A DNA stretch of 64,000 bases from Spodoptera frugiperda (Eukaryota; Arthropoda; Insecta; Lepidoptera; Noctuidae). The position numbers and the translations under genes are program-made. The DNA lies in the NCBI RefSeq assembly GCF_023101765.2, contig NC_064216.1, positions 5,484,501-5,548,500 of the forward strand, written 5' to 3'. Under the pieces are notes generated by a model, which saw nothing but the letters and a program-made list of their open reading frames with translations, did no database searches and had not been told where the DNA came from. This document shows, one piece after another, positions 38,001-50,378 of the stretch. Within the stretch, counting starts at the first letter, position 1. Each line of letters begins with the position of its first letter.

Positions 38001-40650
38001 CACAACAAAATGCATATTTTATTCTCATTCATAACCGTCCAGTCGATAGCACAATAAGTTATGCATACAATTTATATTAAACATAAGGACTCGACATAAT
38101 AGACCTCATATTTTTACGAGGTTATTGCTACGAACAAAACCGAACGTATTTATTGTTATTCATTAAGGGTGGACTATGGGCTCATATGACTTCATCGTGG
38201 GGAAAATTATGAATATTTTATTTTACGAATTCTGCTATTTTGTGAATGCGGTCATTGTTCGTGGCAGCGCGGTACAACGTGGTTACCGGATCATTCCGGT
38301 CATCCGGACTCAATAGACAGCCGAGCTTGTTTTTAAAGGAAGGGACATTATTACAAATATTATCGAGTTTATCGTGTCTCTTTTTTCAAATAATCTATTG
38401 TTGAAGTGTAAAAAAATAACATTACTTTTTATTAGTAAGGACAGTATTTTCGGGATTAGGGCGTTTTTTGTTCTTTTGTAATAATAATAATTCAGAAAGA
38501 TTGATGTGAGTGACAATGATTATAAAAATGACATGTGTCCTAAACAATACCTTGCTTGGATGGTTATTATTTGGTAAACTGTCTCATTGGCGCGGTTGTC
38601 TATTGACTAGTAGCTAAACTTAGGTTTAGTTATGTGCTTGTTTTAGTTCATCTGCTATATTTAGTTCTACATAAATTCGTTTCCATATATTAAGTTTATC
38701 TTTATTGCTATGGAATAAGAATAAACCAAAATTACTGTACTTTCGGGAATACCAATATTTATTACGCACATACATAATTCAAAACGTTCCAAAAAAAATT
38801 CAACATTTACGTAATCCAAAATCCAATCGTTTTATACACCCAAAAGTACCCAAATGAATCAACGAATTAATAATTCACAAAAAAGATTGATGCGGTACTT
38901 AAACTAACGAAGTGGTTTCTGATCTTAGCGTGCTACTATTGAAGTTTTATTTTTTTAATGCTAATTAGCCACTCCATTTTTAATTGAGAGCTGATTTACT
39001 TCGCGTGCCGCGTGACTGAGTTACAAAAATCGTTCTGATTTTATGTTGTTAGTTTTTATATCGATACCGAGCGAGACACGATGTGGTATGACAACCCTAT
39101 TGTTGTGATTAGATCGATGCGTTGTTGTAATAGTTGTTTAGGGTTGCCTCTTTTCGATCATTTTTTCGATAATGTATTGTCTTGTCTGTTTTTTGAAACA
39201 TCGATTTTTTATTATTGTATTATATATAAAAATACTGCATGGCGTAGGATTTTTTATTTTTTTTAACACTACCCCACTCATAATTATTATGTTTCGTCCT
39301 ATGTCGTGGATGCTTTTACAAACATTATAATGTCACATATATAAACTATAAATTTTGTTGGTTTAATAATTGGGTATTAGTATTTATGTGTGTTTAATTA
39401 CCTAAGCCCCAGTTTAAACATTAAAGGCTATATATATACCAATCATATCGTAATTGATGTTTACAATAACGATATAACACGTGAATTCTCATTAACATGT
39501 AATGTGTATTAAAACGAACATAATTTTGCCTACAATGAAGCGTATTACCAAGCCCTCCGGGCATGCAGTTCGATCATTGAAGCAATCATTCATCAGCACA
39601 GTAACAACCCTAATATAGATTTTCGATAAATCGGAATTCCTACAGCTTACGGTATCTTTTTAACGGTAGATGATCGGATTGTTATAAATCGATATAAAAA
39701 AAAATCGTCGGTCTCATTCGATTCGAATGAAGTTAATCGGAAGTAATCGTGTTATTCGCGTGGAGTTTGTTTGTTGTCCGCACGGAGCCACTGGCGGTTT
39801 ACGCATCAATAAATACTAATTCGGTCTTATTGTAATGTACGGACCCGGTTGTTTGTGTTCTAATGATATTTAATCGATATGTAATCAATACCCCAACACT
39901 GATGCTTAAAAATAGACATGAGTTTCCCTTTATTTCTTATTTAGTAGATTTATGTTCCATTGTATGTCATTTGTTTGGCTGAATAGAAGTTTGAATAGAT
40001 TTAATTCGATCTTTATGGACTGTTAGTTACGTTCAAATGTATTGTCTTCATTGAAGCGCGAAAAAGTTGCGATATTATCGACCTGGGCAAATAAAAATCT
40101 AGAATATTTAAGATTCGTCGTGTCTGTTTTAAGATTTTTGATTACGGAATTCAATATCAATGCTATATCAAAATATTGTGCTGCTCTATCCTTTCTAGGC
40201 TGAAAACGGCTGATGATTTTACCATGGAACAAAGACACATGCGTTGATTCTCACAAACACCAAAATGTAGAGCAAGGTCAAAGTTCGATGCGTACAGGAA
40301 TCATTTTATCACAGGAACGCGTCGAAACTTGCACAACAAATGTAGAACAATAACACAGAACTATTGTTATCAATTATTTTCTTTCACTTTGCCTAACCTA
40401 TTTTATTTATAAGTAACAATAATTGTGTAACGCCATTATCTTATCGAAACGGAAAGGTCAACGCGAATCGGGGTGTCAGGCTTCCGAACAATAAATAACG
40501 ATTTGAAGTTGCTACATCTAAACAACTTCCATGTGTCCTTTAATTGTATTGGGTACTGCACACATCATGATTGTTCTGCTCCAACTGCTCTTATCTGATT
40601 TATATCGACAAAAAGTGGTCTCAACTGCTTTATTGCAGGCTATTTTTTAT
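35100..40650. other. Noncoding stretch, probably intronic
   Basis: AT-rich throughout. A 14-bp perfect palindrome 'tactaccggtagta' sits at 36369-36382. Around 35620-35766 a GC-richer patch gives a 48-codon frame without a known motif. ATCGAT-type words recur at 39.6-39.9 kb. No gene is supported. Confidence 0.35.
36896..36913. repeat. (ACAG)4.5 microsatellite
   Basis: A perfect tetranucleotide run of 18 bases. Confidence 0.85.
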
Positions 40651-40812
40651 AGTATAAGTAAACGAATAGTTGGATCACCTAATGGTAAAATGCAACCGCC
40701 GCTGCCTATGGACACCCAAAACACCACAGCCACAGGCGTTACAAGTACGTTGCTGGCTTTTGGGGGTTAGGAATTTAAGGGTTGTTGGAAAATCGGGGAT
40801 TGGGAATAAATA
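40651..40812 (-). repeat. SINE-like repeat (family A), reverse copy
   Basis: On the minus strand it reads 'ccccgattttccaacaaccc', 'acgcctgtggctgtggtgtt', 'ggtgtccataggcagcggcg' and 'taccattaggtgatccaact', the 3' half of the family. Two overlapping plus-strand open frames here are artefacts. Confidence 0.7.
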
Positions 40813-40842
40813 CCAATTGCATTGTTTGTTGAATAGTGATTC

Positions 40843-40912
40843 AATTAAAATACTGGATTATTTCCAGGCTCCTTTTTGAAAATTAAAATACTGGATTATT
40901 TCCAGGCTCCTT
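40843..40912. repeat. Exact 32-bp direct repeat, period 38
   Basis: The unit running from 'aattaaaatactgg' to 'ccaggctcctt' occupies 40843-40874 and again 40881-40912 without mismatch, separated by six bases. Identity suggests a recent local duplication. Confidence 0.9.
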
Positions 40913-41805
40913 GTGGATTTTTGTACTTCACTCAAGAACTGCTATACCGATTTAGATAGAATTTGGTACAGATATAAATCAATAATACTCATTCACCTGA
41001 AAGATCCGTTTTATCATTGTAAAAAGCAATCTCCTTTAAGAGGAATACCAACCATTTTCCTATACCAGTTTGTCCGGTAAGAAATTCTTGGTCATGTCAT
41101 TCATAGAATGTCTGGCACTCAGTGGGCCAGCGGTAAATTGTTAAATGTAATCCATGATAAACAACCTGTAATCTTTGCTGTACTTTAGATATAATATACT
41201 GGAAGAAATTCCAACGATACGCCTGTCAATGTCGGTTTGAAAGTGAATCAGACTCTCCAACGAGTAGTAGATGATATGATATTGATTAGGAAAAGTACCG
41301 TTTCACAGTGAGTGTACTTGAACAAAAATAGGAGTGATTAAATTGATTACTGTTTGTCCAAGAGTCAAAACTCCCTTTTTAAAATAAAGGCGTTATCTAA
41401 CTGGTTAAAATTAAATAGCGAATTGTGACTCTTGTCTTCTTGATTACTGTAATCACAGTTATAACAGAAGGTTGTTGCTGATGACTTTGATATTAAGAGA
41501 TGGTAGAGAATCTACTCGACCTACCTATCGATCAAAGAGTACGGTAATTACCTTACAAAGGTTCATCGAAAACTTAACAACACAAGCATTACAAATTCCA
41601 CAATCAGTAATGCGTGGTTACCGTCCTATCCATCAGGTCTCGGTGACCCTCTGACCACGACCCGGGAAGTTATGCCCCACCGTGCTTTTGTATGGGAACC
41701 GCCTAACCGTGTGGGTTTGACGGTGACGAGCTAACATTGTGCAAAAATTATACAGAAGGATCATTACCATGATTGGTGAAAATTCTATTAATATTTAAAA
41801 AGATT

Positions 41806-41878
41806 TTTATACCCATTGCCGTAATGTGCATCTCTGTCTACTTTTGTGGGGATAAAAGACGTGACGTTGCATTTTTAT
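41806..41878 (+). repeat. Interspersed repeat (family C), 3' end
   Basis: 'cccattgccgtaatgtgcat', 'gtctacttttgtggggataa' and 'aaagacgtgacgttgcat' match the 3' part of the copy at 11361-11492. Confidence 0.6.
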
Positions 41879-42635
41879 ACTATTAATGAAACAGGTTTTT
41901 ATTACGATCTCCGATACGAGTATAAATAACCTATTACTGCATTATTACTTCATTAATTTTACTAACCGTAAAACCACAACTTCAAAACTATCAGTATTAT
42001 TTATCATAAATCCCTGCAATATCATGTAAAACAATCTACGGCAGAAAATTGCAAATACTAAGCTCAATACTAACCACTCATTTAACGACATTAAATAAGT
42101 TTATCTAATAGAGTAAGATGACCATCTGCACTCGAATAACTCTCTGATATTACCGTTTTGCGGCCCCAATGACATATCGGTAACTAACGTTTGCCCCTCA
42201 GCATCTCCCATGGTTTTATAACACTAATCAGCCAATATTATAACCCCATGATTTATGTTCTACCTTTCAAAACATACTTGAAAAAGAAATTCCTATTTTG
42301 TGGTTATTTTTTTTTGTAAATACAAAAGAAAGAACACAAAAAGCCGGTTCGGTTGGCTGCATGGTTGCATGGAACGTCGGAAGCTGTCAAATAAAGTTTT
42401 TGATTTATATTTTTAGGAACGAGAAGTAATTTTAGGAACTAGTGAAAATAAAATATCTTGGGTACTTTAGTTAAGTGTTTGACGTGATGACAGGGGCTTA
42501 TAATGTAGACATAAGACAAGGTTATCAAACATGCAAAAATCTTTTATCTAATCTGATGAGATGTCCTTGAGATTGTCTCATTTTAACAATGTCATAATTG
42601 CCTAAAAATTACTTCGTTCCTTCTCTTACTTTGAG

Positions 42636-42666
42636 CTTACTTCGCTAGGTAGTCCGCAGCTCCAAA
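42636..42666 (+). repeat. Fragment of family B
   Basis: Only 'ttcgctaggtagtccgcagc' and the next few bases are kept; the same words end the copy at 15955-16165. Confidence 0.5.
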
Positions 42667-42699
42667 TAATAATTACCTAGGATGCCCATTTCTATCACT

Positions 42700-45130
42700 A
42701 GTTTTTAGTCTCCATTATCTTGAAAAACTACCGTTGTATCAAGTAAAAACTAGAGACAAAATAAAATAATAATCGTTAAAAAAGTTTTTAACTGACAGCA
42801 AAAAGGTTGGTTATACAGTTATTGGAGCTGGCTGGCAATGTTTGTGTCGGTATGTCACACCTTTGTTTACAAAGGAAACAATATGGCTGCCATAGTTTTA
42901 GCGGGATACGTGGGCGAATAATGGTCGATGTTAGCCGATATATTTTCATAGAAAATTATAGTTATTATATCTAATACGAAAGCCTGTTGCGTTTTGTCCT
43001 GTTTCCCTACAAAATTTATATTGTAATTGACAATTTATATTCATCTAGTGACAATTTTACTAGCCTTAACATTCTACAGTCTTTTACACCCATTCTATTA
43101 CTATCAATTTATTACAATTATTATTGATGCAGAGATTATGTAAAAGAAATAATTGCAATCAGCTTTCATTTTCCCAAAAAAGAAGAAGAAAGTCTTAAGA
43201 CTAACTTAACAGTGAACGGACAGCGCTCTAAAAAGTAATCTAAATTACGGTAGCTCTATTATCAAAAATGTATAATAAAAAAAACTTAGTACTCAACCGA
43301 GGTAATAGTAGCGACTACTAACTTGAGAGGCAGTCAGCCGAGGTATAAAATGATACTTAGGTAGGTAATTAACTGTATATAACAACTAACATTCCAATTC
43401 ACTGAAAGCGAAGCAACATTGTTTGAAATCTCAATTTTATTTCTCTGCACTATTAGAAGCGTTAGAGAAGCATGAAGTAAATACCATCTTTGATAGCAAA
43501 GAATTCTGCCGAAGCATCAACCATTGTATCTGCGTCCAAAGGCTGGCACTTCAAATATGCCTAGCCACCTTCCCTTAAGGAGCACAATAGAAGTTTCATT
43601 GTTTTCTAAACCGCGAATTTGAATGGATTCCAGATAAAATCGTCGGTGACAGCCTAGAACTCTGTTACGTAATTTATTGTTATGGGGACCCTATATCATG
43701 CGGATATAATATCATACTTCGTAGACAAATATGCTCATTCAATATTCATTGGTTCGTAGTCGGAAGCTCAAAGACCAGGTATTTATCTTCCCATATTTGT
43801 CGATAGTAAATAATAAAACGACCATTTAATAGAGGCTCAATTGCTCTCAATGTGCTTAGGAAATCAGATCAGTTCTACATTGCTTTTCCTTGTCTAACTG
43901 TTTATTCGGAAGCGAAAGATTAACTGCTCAGTGTATTAGAAACGTTTAAATAAATGCTCTCGCAAGCTGGCTGTCACGTACGAAATACATTCAGTGTTAC
44001 AATAATAAAGGTTCACTTTTTGTCCCGGGCACCTATATAGAAATAGTAACCTTTACGGTCCATAAATCGGACTCACAAATCCGTCTTTTTTGAACAGAAC
44101 AAGTGATTAGTTCCGGGATTTAAGTAAGGCAGTTTTGCAATTTCACAGCATGGCCCACGCGATTAATCGATATTTCGTTATGACTCATCGATGTGTTTTC
44201 TAATCGATTCATCGATTTGAATTTATTAGTTTACACTGTTTACTGTGTGGATCGTTTATATTTGTATAATCGGATATAGGATTACACGGACCACCAAAGT
44301 TTGCGGTTGGTAAAGTAAATAAATTCTAAATATACTAAACGTAAATATTTTACGTTTCTGATTCGTATCACTTTTTTTGTAAGATAATACTGACAAGTTT
44401 ATAGTCTTTTGAAACTAATGATCCCTATTATTTTTAAACACATCAGGCTAATAAAATTTGACCAAAGGATAGGTGCAGGTGAAATATTTTTTATGTCTTC
44501 ACGTTCACCCATTCTTAATCAGTTGTTTTTGTCTCATTTCTAAAGTAAGGTGCAATCGCATACTTTAAATTTTAAACCAGCCAATTGCGCCTGACTTGGA
44601 GATCGATTTCTTCAGTTAGGCAATCAGTTTATTAATTCAGGCTTCACAAAACCTTCTGAAATCTTAGAAGGTTTTTTCATCGTAAGGGCAATAAAAATAA
44701 CATTGCATTCATAAAATTTTATCTTAGATATTGACAGTAGGTGTAGCGTGCGCCAATAGTGCAGAGACATGCAATTGTTCGCAAGGTAAACAGCGGAACG
44801 CATAAATATTCATAAGATTAGCTCCTTTCGTTCTCATTTGACGAAAAAAACTATTCCTCATTACATGATGTGTCATTACCTAATACTGGGGTCATTATAC
44901 AGCTATGATTCGCTAAATTCGCTTATTCGAGTTATGAATTATTTTTATTGCTTTTTTAATAATAGGATTCTTCTTCACCATGTAGACGTCTGTTTTTAAA
45001 AAGACCTGTTTTTTTCATACTTTGGTAAGTACATGGTACTTGTGAATGTTAGGAAGAATAAATAAGATGTACTTACCTACCTATGTTGTCGGATATAGTA
45101 GATACCAATGATTTGTGCCAATATCTGATT
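42700..45130. other. Noncoding stretch with possible regulatory sites
   Basis: No gene. Notable short motifs: an inverted pair 'cctttgtttacaaagg' at 42860-42875 (TCF/SOX-type half sites), 'atggctgccat' at 42883-42893 (two Pho/YY1-type cores), and an ATCGAT cluster at 44166-44216 listed separately. At 44658-44683 a small inverted repeat pairs 'aaaaccttct' with 'agaaggtttt'. Confidence 0.3.
44166..44216. promoter_or_regulatory. Cluster of four ATCGAT motifs
   Basis: ATCGAT occurs at 44166-44171, 44187-44192, 44203-44208 and 44211-44216. Onecut-type homeodomain factors and the insect DREF/BEAF-32 boundary factors bind related words. Four in 51 bases exceeds chance for a 6-mer, though the factor is inferred. 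Confidence 0.35.
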
Positions 45131-45132
45131 TT

Positions 45133-45288
45133 TGATGGGGGAAAATGATTGAATTACCTACTTCTCCCGCCTTAGGTGAGACGAGAGAACGTCTCAGACT
45201 CTTACTGACTAAAAACCACCCCGTTCTTACTCCAGATTTGAGCTGGAACCCCGGCAACATGTTACGTTGTCCGCAACAAACAACATAA
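45133..45288 (+). repeat. Interspersed repeat (family B)
   Basis: 'acctacttctcccgccttag', 'gtctcagactcttactgact', 'aaaaaccaccccgttcttac' and 'gttacgttgtccgcaac' in family order. Confidence 0.7.
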
Positions 45289-45892
45289 AATGTGCTTCAT
45301 TATCGGTTTCTTTAAAATTGTATGAGTATCCAAACATTCATTATAATCAACGATTATTTTCGTAGCCGTAAATAATCTTCACCAAAAAATTAAAGACTCA
45401 TCTCATTTATATCACTGGCAATTACGAATATAAAACTGCCGTTCATTTTAACTGTTTGATGCAATAAAAAACGAACAGTTTAATTTCTGGAGCACAAACA
45501 CATTAAGCATTTATTTTATTACGTCAACTTAAGATAAAAATCAGATCAGGAAGTTTCAATCACATTAATTGTGATCATTCATCTTTAGTCAAAACAATTA
45601 CTTATGTATAACTAATGATTGATGTCCATATATGGATGCATGTATGACATGTGTTTAGTCTGATTAAAAGTGGACCGGTTATCGGAGGCGCCTGAGTTCC
45701 GCATCATGATCTAAATAAAATTTGCATATAATCGTTTTACATACAATTAAATAAATCCTACGCACATAAACGACAATTATTGGCTGTAAAAAACGATTTG
45801 TTTGTAATTGTTGATTTTTTGGTAACTATTTATTCAATTAGATCTTCAAAGGTGACCCTCTGGATCACCTCTGAAATTAAAAGGACTTATTT

Positions 45893-46006
45893 TGAGGGGC
45901 AAAATCGTCCAATGACTTCTCCCGCCTTGAGTGAGCCTAGAGGGAGTGTCAGACTTTAACTTACTAAAAACCACCTCAGTCCATTCCGTTGCCGCAGCTC
46001 CTGATG
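45893..46006 (+). repeat. Interspersed repeat (family B), shortened
   Basis: 'aatcgtccaatgacttctcc', 'gagggagtgtcagactttaa', 'ctaaaaaccacctcagtcc' and 'gttgccgcagctcctg'. It lies only about 600 bp from the previous copy. The minus-strand frame 45956-46216 runs partly through it and is not a gene. Confidence 0.65.
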
Positions 46007-46009
46007 ATG

Positions 46010-47236
46010 CTTTTGACTATTTTTAAATTTAATTAACCAAAGTCCTCTTACTACATAACGTTTACCCCGATCAACATTTCTGATTCCATTAACCCTTGTA
46101 ACACATTTAATAATTTGCAAGCCATTCTGGAAACCGTCCTCGGCAACACAGTTTAAACTAATTGCCGTTAAAAGTACAAACAGTTGTGTAATAGTAATTA
46201 AATGTAGCTTAACCAAGAAGTAATTGCTTGGTCCTACGCAAACATGGGCGATAGCTTTTATTCTACCGGTGGGCTATAGATTAGATGTCGGTGCTTAGTA
46301 AGATTTATAGGCAGAGAAAATAGTTGGCAACGACCTAGGAAAGTTGTTTTCGACAAGTATTTTCTTATATGTTGTTTGTTTGGAGGGAATGTTTTTAAAG
46401 GATTATTTGGGATAGGATTGTTTAAGTGCTTGATACATATAAACATAGACGAAACTAGAATATATCAGAATACCTATAGTAAGTAAGTACTACCTATAAC
46501 TTGAAAAGCAAGATTTGTTTCAATTTATCTATTCTAGCAACAGGTCCCTATTACAGGGACAAACCAAAAACTTATATATCAAAATAAGAAACAATTGAAA
46601 TGATTCTAAATTGAGTATTCCTTTTAGTGGATAGATCCCGTTAATACCTCAAATTAATGACAATTAACAAGGCAATAAGTGAAACGTGGAGAAATGTGCT
46701 TTTAGTGAAAATTACATAGTACCTACTTCTTGTGTATTATGGGAGGTTCTTCGAAATTGTTTAATGGACCACATAAAATGGTTTTAATGGTGGTAACTAC
46801 TAGCGGTACATGTGAGTAGCGGGACTACTTACTAGTGTTATTATTTACAGTGAAACTATTCGTGTTAGATATGCTTCACTTAGCGTCCATTGAGATCGAA
46901 AGTTATAGGAAGAAAACTTGGGAATGCCATTTCAAAAGGCGACATTGAAGATATATCTTAAAGATACTATGTAATCCCGGTTTTTGAAACCCCTTTAGAT
47001 GATAGAATTGAAGAACAGAAAAAGATTATTAATTCAGTTTAGATTCAGACAATAAAACGTCAATGAATATAGAACGGTACTTAGTTGTGCGTGAATTATA
47101 CAATGCAGCTGTCCCTTTATAGGATCAACAGTTTTATATTCGGTTCATCTTTTAACACCAAATAATTTCATTAATTTGATTTTTGTTGATTATTGGTTTT
47201 GTTAAAACCTTTTAAAGACTTAACAATCTTACTTTA
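46010..47236. other. Noncoding stretch
   Basis: AT-rich, with a small inverted repeat 'gtccctattacagggac' near 46543. No gene or larger repeat seen. Confidence 0.4.
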
Positions 47237-47422
47237 ATATTATAGACGCGAATGTTTGAGAGCTTGTGTGTATATTTATATGTTTGTTACTCAATCACGT
47301 CAAAATGGCTAAACGGATCGGTATGAAATTTGGAACAGGGGAAGATTATGGTCTGAGACAAAACATAGGATACTTTTTATCCCACAGGATTGCGGGTAAA
47401 GCCACTGGCAGAAGCTAGTAAT
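47237..47422 (+). mobile_element. Helitron-like nonautonomous element (family H)
   Basis: It begins 'aatattatagacgcgaatgt', has 'gtttgttactcaatcacgtc', 'aaaatggctaaacggatcgg', 'catagg' followed by 'actttttatccca', and ends 'actggcagaagctagta'. The order matches 21562-21732, and the 3' ends agree over 'ggcaga-gctagt'. Confidence 0.55.
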
Positions 47423-47766
47423 TATATTACTATTAGTCATCGTTTACCTTACCTACAATTACATTATTTTTATCAACAAAACTAGTTACCGCTGTAGGCA
47501 CAGTAATTCATTATATGACCCACTGTAACTGCGGTTTGATTGACGCAATGTTAACCTCAACCCACGAACAATAAAGTTTGTTAGAATTGAATCATTTTAT
47601 TACTAACGCACCATTATTTCCGTATACATATAATATCGTTATCAATACGAATTCCAATTACATAGTACATATATTTTATATGCCGTGAAAGCAAAACATT
47701 GAACATTCTTTGAGACTTATGTCACGTGCTGATGGTCTGATATTGATTTCCTATAGTTATATACAG

Positions 47767-47921
47767 TGCAGTTGCTGTAATAGTAGTGAATTTCTTTGTA
47801 TTAGTTTTTTCTGTTCCAGAAATTCCATATTTCTGCTTAGTTCTTGTTCAGAATTTTGGCTATCGTTATATATTTGGAAGCGCAGATCTAATTCTTTACG
47901 TATACCTTCAGGGAGAAACAG
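47767..47921 (+). other. Weak candidate exon, hydrophobic
   Basis: An acceptor-like 'tatagttatatacag' and a good donor 'gggagaaacag' then 'gtatgatga' bound 155 bases open in one frame, encoding a hydrophobic stretch ('AVAVIVVNFFVLVFSVPE'). The starting phase fits the phase-2 end of the first exon at 29989. Base composition is as AT-rich as the intron, and another frame is also open here, so this may be coincidence. Confidence 0.15.
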
Positions 47922-48039
47922 GTATGATGATATATATTTACGAGCCTTACAAAGTCACGCGAATAAAGTTCTGATGTGGGTTTCATTAATTAGTTTATAC
48001 GGTTGCTGTGTTCTGTCACTTTACTTACATTAACACTGT

Positions 48040-50150
48040 CGTACACGGCATTTCCATCAGAGGTGAGGCTCATGTGACCTTTTACTCCTGTTCCAGTACC
48101 TGATTATAAATTTAAATATTCACGAGGAATCTGTTTGAAACAGAATAATAATTTGGGACCACCACATCGAAAGCCGTAATAAATTCACAAATCACATTAA
48201 ATTCTCACCTGATAAACTTCTATTGACGCTAATTGGTAACATGAGCAACTAGTTTCGATGAACTGGTTTCACTATGATCTGATTGGACTATGAAACGGAT
48301 AGAAGCGTCAGTGTATCGTCCATTTGTATTTAATTAAAACATTAATGGTATAGCTATTGGTGATAAATGCGATTCAATGACATTATATGCAAAGGAAACG
48401 CGTATCATGATTTTATCAGGAAACTAGTTCTAAGGTGTAATCTGCGTCGGAAAGCTACCGAAGAAAAATGTTAGATGACTATCAGTAATGTAGCCATGAT
48501 TATAATATTGCCAGTTTTGTTTCTAGAGATAAATAACTTAGGGGTTGCTCATGACTAATAGCAATACACCATGATGAGGACTTTTACCGACGAATGAAAT
48601 CATGACTTGAAAGTATACCATCACAGTCGAAATTCAAATAACGAACATCGTTTATCAATCAATGCCATGGTAAATCATCATTGGAATTCTAACTTTATTG
48701 TCCCATAATTTAAGCTGCATTTCTATTACAATATGTACACAAGGTCCTTCGTTACCTGGTTAAGCTCTGAACGATGGTTTACTAAACGTGACAGTGATTT
48801 GGTTTCGTTGTCTTGTCCAATTACGTGTGATTTTGATTCGCGTTATTTGCCTCGAATGCATTGAGCTGGAATGTTAGGCAATGCCTCGAATCGAGCGCAC
48901 CATCTCATGGTTGATTTCAAAAACGATTGTGATAGTATCGTTGCCATGACAGCTGTCACAGATAATATAATTAGATTTGGTGATGATCGTATGGTTGGTA
49001 TCGAAACACGATCTATTGCAAATCATATTTTGGTATAGCATTTGTAATGTTTATGACTAATACGAAGTTACAAAAGCAAATAAACGTTTTAGATGCCACT
49101 GATAACTATGAAGTAAAGCGTAGTAAGAACATTCTGTAAAGTACTAATATTTGGCATTAATCAATTTTTGAGCCACAAAACTTGAATCTTATGTATGTAG
49201 TACATATGGTGTCACTTGCTAATCCATAGGATTTATGAAATACTTAGTGATGAGTAGTTTTGTAACAGATGCATGTTTAGCATCTGCTTCCGAATCTATG
49301 GATTAATTAAATAACTTACCGATGAGTTTCATTAATGACACATTAAATTACTTCCTTCACGATTTTAATCTATTCTAACAGCATGCGCTACGAGTATCGA
49401 TTCTGGAAGTAGGAAGTTTAACTTGTGAATTTTACAATAATTTTACTTGGTCTTGATACAGATACGTGTGACCAGGTGAACCATAACATGAGTAGGTAGG
49501 TAGCAACTGTCTTAACTTTTTTAACGGTCATTCCGTGCAAAGTATTATTGAGTATCTGATATTACATGATAAGTGCAATTACGAGCATGTCTCAACATTA
49601 TATCTTTTGCAATTATGCCCGCTATTATGTCGTAGGTCAGTCACATAATAACCATTTAAAGCTTCATGATTTCATAATTCGCGATTAGTGTCTTGGCCGT
49701 TGCACCCACGGATCGTTTTCGGCTAATACGGTTATCTGAGTTCGCTCGTTGAATACTGTCTAGACAAGCCCTAGATTTACGATGGTCGCTTCGCGTAGGA
49801 GCTGTTAGCCTTGTGCCTGTATATATTCCACTTGTACAATAAATTAGTCAATAAAACCATGAACTGACACGTTTGACAAACAATTTATAACAATTGCTGG
49901 TTCCTACGTAGCTTTTGTAATGTCTTTTGAATCATTAGGGAGATTTATATTTTGGTGATCCTGTCTGTTATTGGATGTATAGTCTCCTTTAAAGATTGTA
50001 TTTAATTAACCTCTTCATAATACTTAATGAATGATTGAATTGACAGATTTATCGGTTTGAGAGAGACTGCAAATTATGAGATAAGTAGGTAGGTGGGTTA
50101 GATAGTTTAGTTTTTTAACACAATGAATATTTCTGAAATCATTTCATGAA
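48040..50150. other. Noncoding stretch with conserved-looking pockets
   Basis: No gene. 48760-48960 and 49685-49810 are more balanced in composition. An inverted pair 'taatccatag' (49220-49229) and 'ctatggatta' (49296-49305) encloses a second pair 'cagatgc'/'gcatctg' (49266-49272, 49280-49286). Confidence 0.3.
48947..48958. promoter_or_regulatory. TGACAGCTGTCA palindrome (TGIF-type site)
   Basis: A perfect 12-bp palindrome that is the known binding word of TGIF-class TALE homeodomain proteins (achi/vis in flies) and contains an E-box. It lies in a GC-richer pocket with a direct repeat of 'gcctcgaat' about 80 bases upstream. Confidence 0.35.
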
Positions 50151-50156
50151 GCATAA

Positions 50157-50378
50157 ATGACTATAGCTATAACAAGTGTACAAAATCTTTTGTCCAAACC
50201 CTTGGAAATGAACACAAATGAACACGGCATTGAAGTTCTTATTCACACGGATCCATCCGTCTTTTACGTCAACCAAATCAAATCAGTTACCTACGATGCT
50301 CGCTTTATTAACAAATTCATAAATATTTATAATGCCTACCTTTCTTATACACATAAATACCAAATTGTACTTTATGAG
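50157..50378 (+). other. Weak candidate exon ending in a strong donor
   Basis: An open frame runs into 'actttatgag' followed by 'gtaagtgtc', one of the best donor matches in the window, in phase 0. Residues look reasonable ('NEHGIEVLIHTDPSVFYV', 'VTYDARFINKFINIYNAY'). The exit phase fits the entry phase of the exon at 56200. Against it: no good acceptor precedes it ('aatgactatag' lacks a pyrimidine tract) and composition is AT-rich. Confidence 0.25.

Noticed and set aside
47710..48033. 107-codon plus-strand open frame
   Set aside because: Cys/Ser/Leu-rich and overlapping a second frame; if anything here is real it is the splice-bounded segment at 47767-47921.
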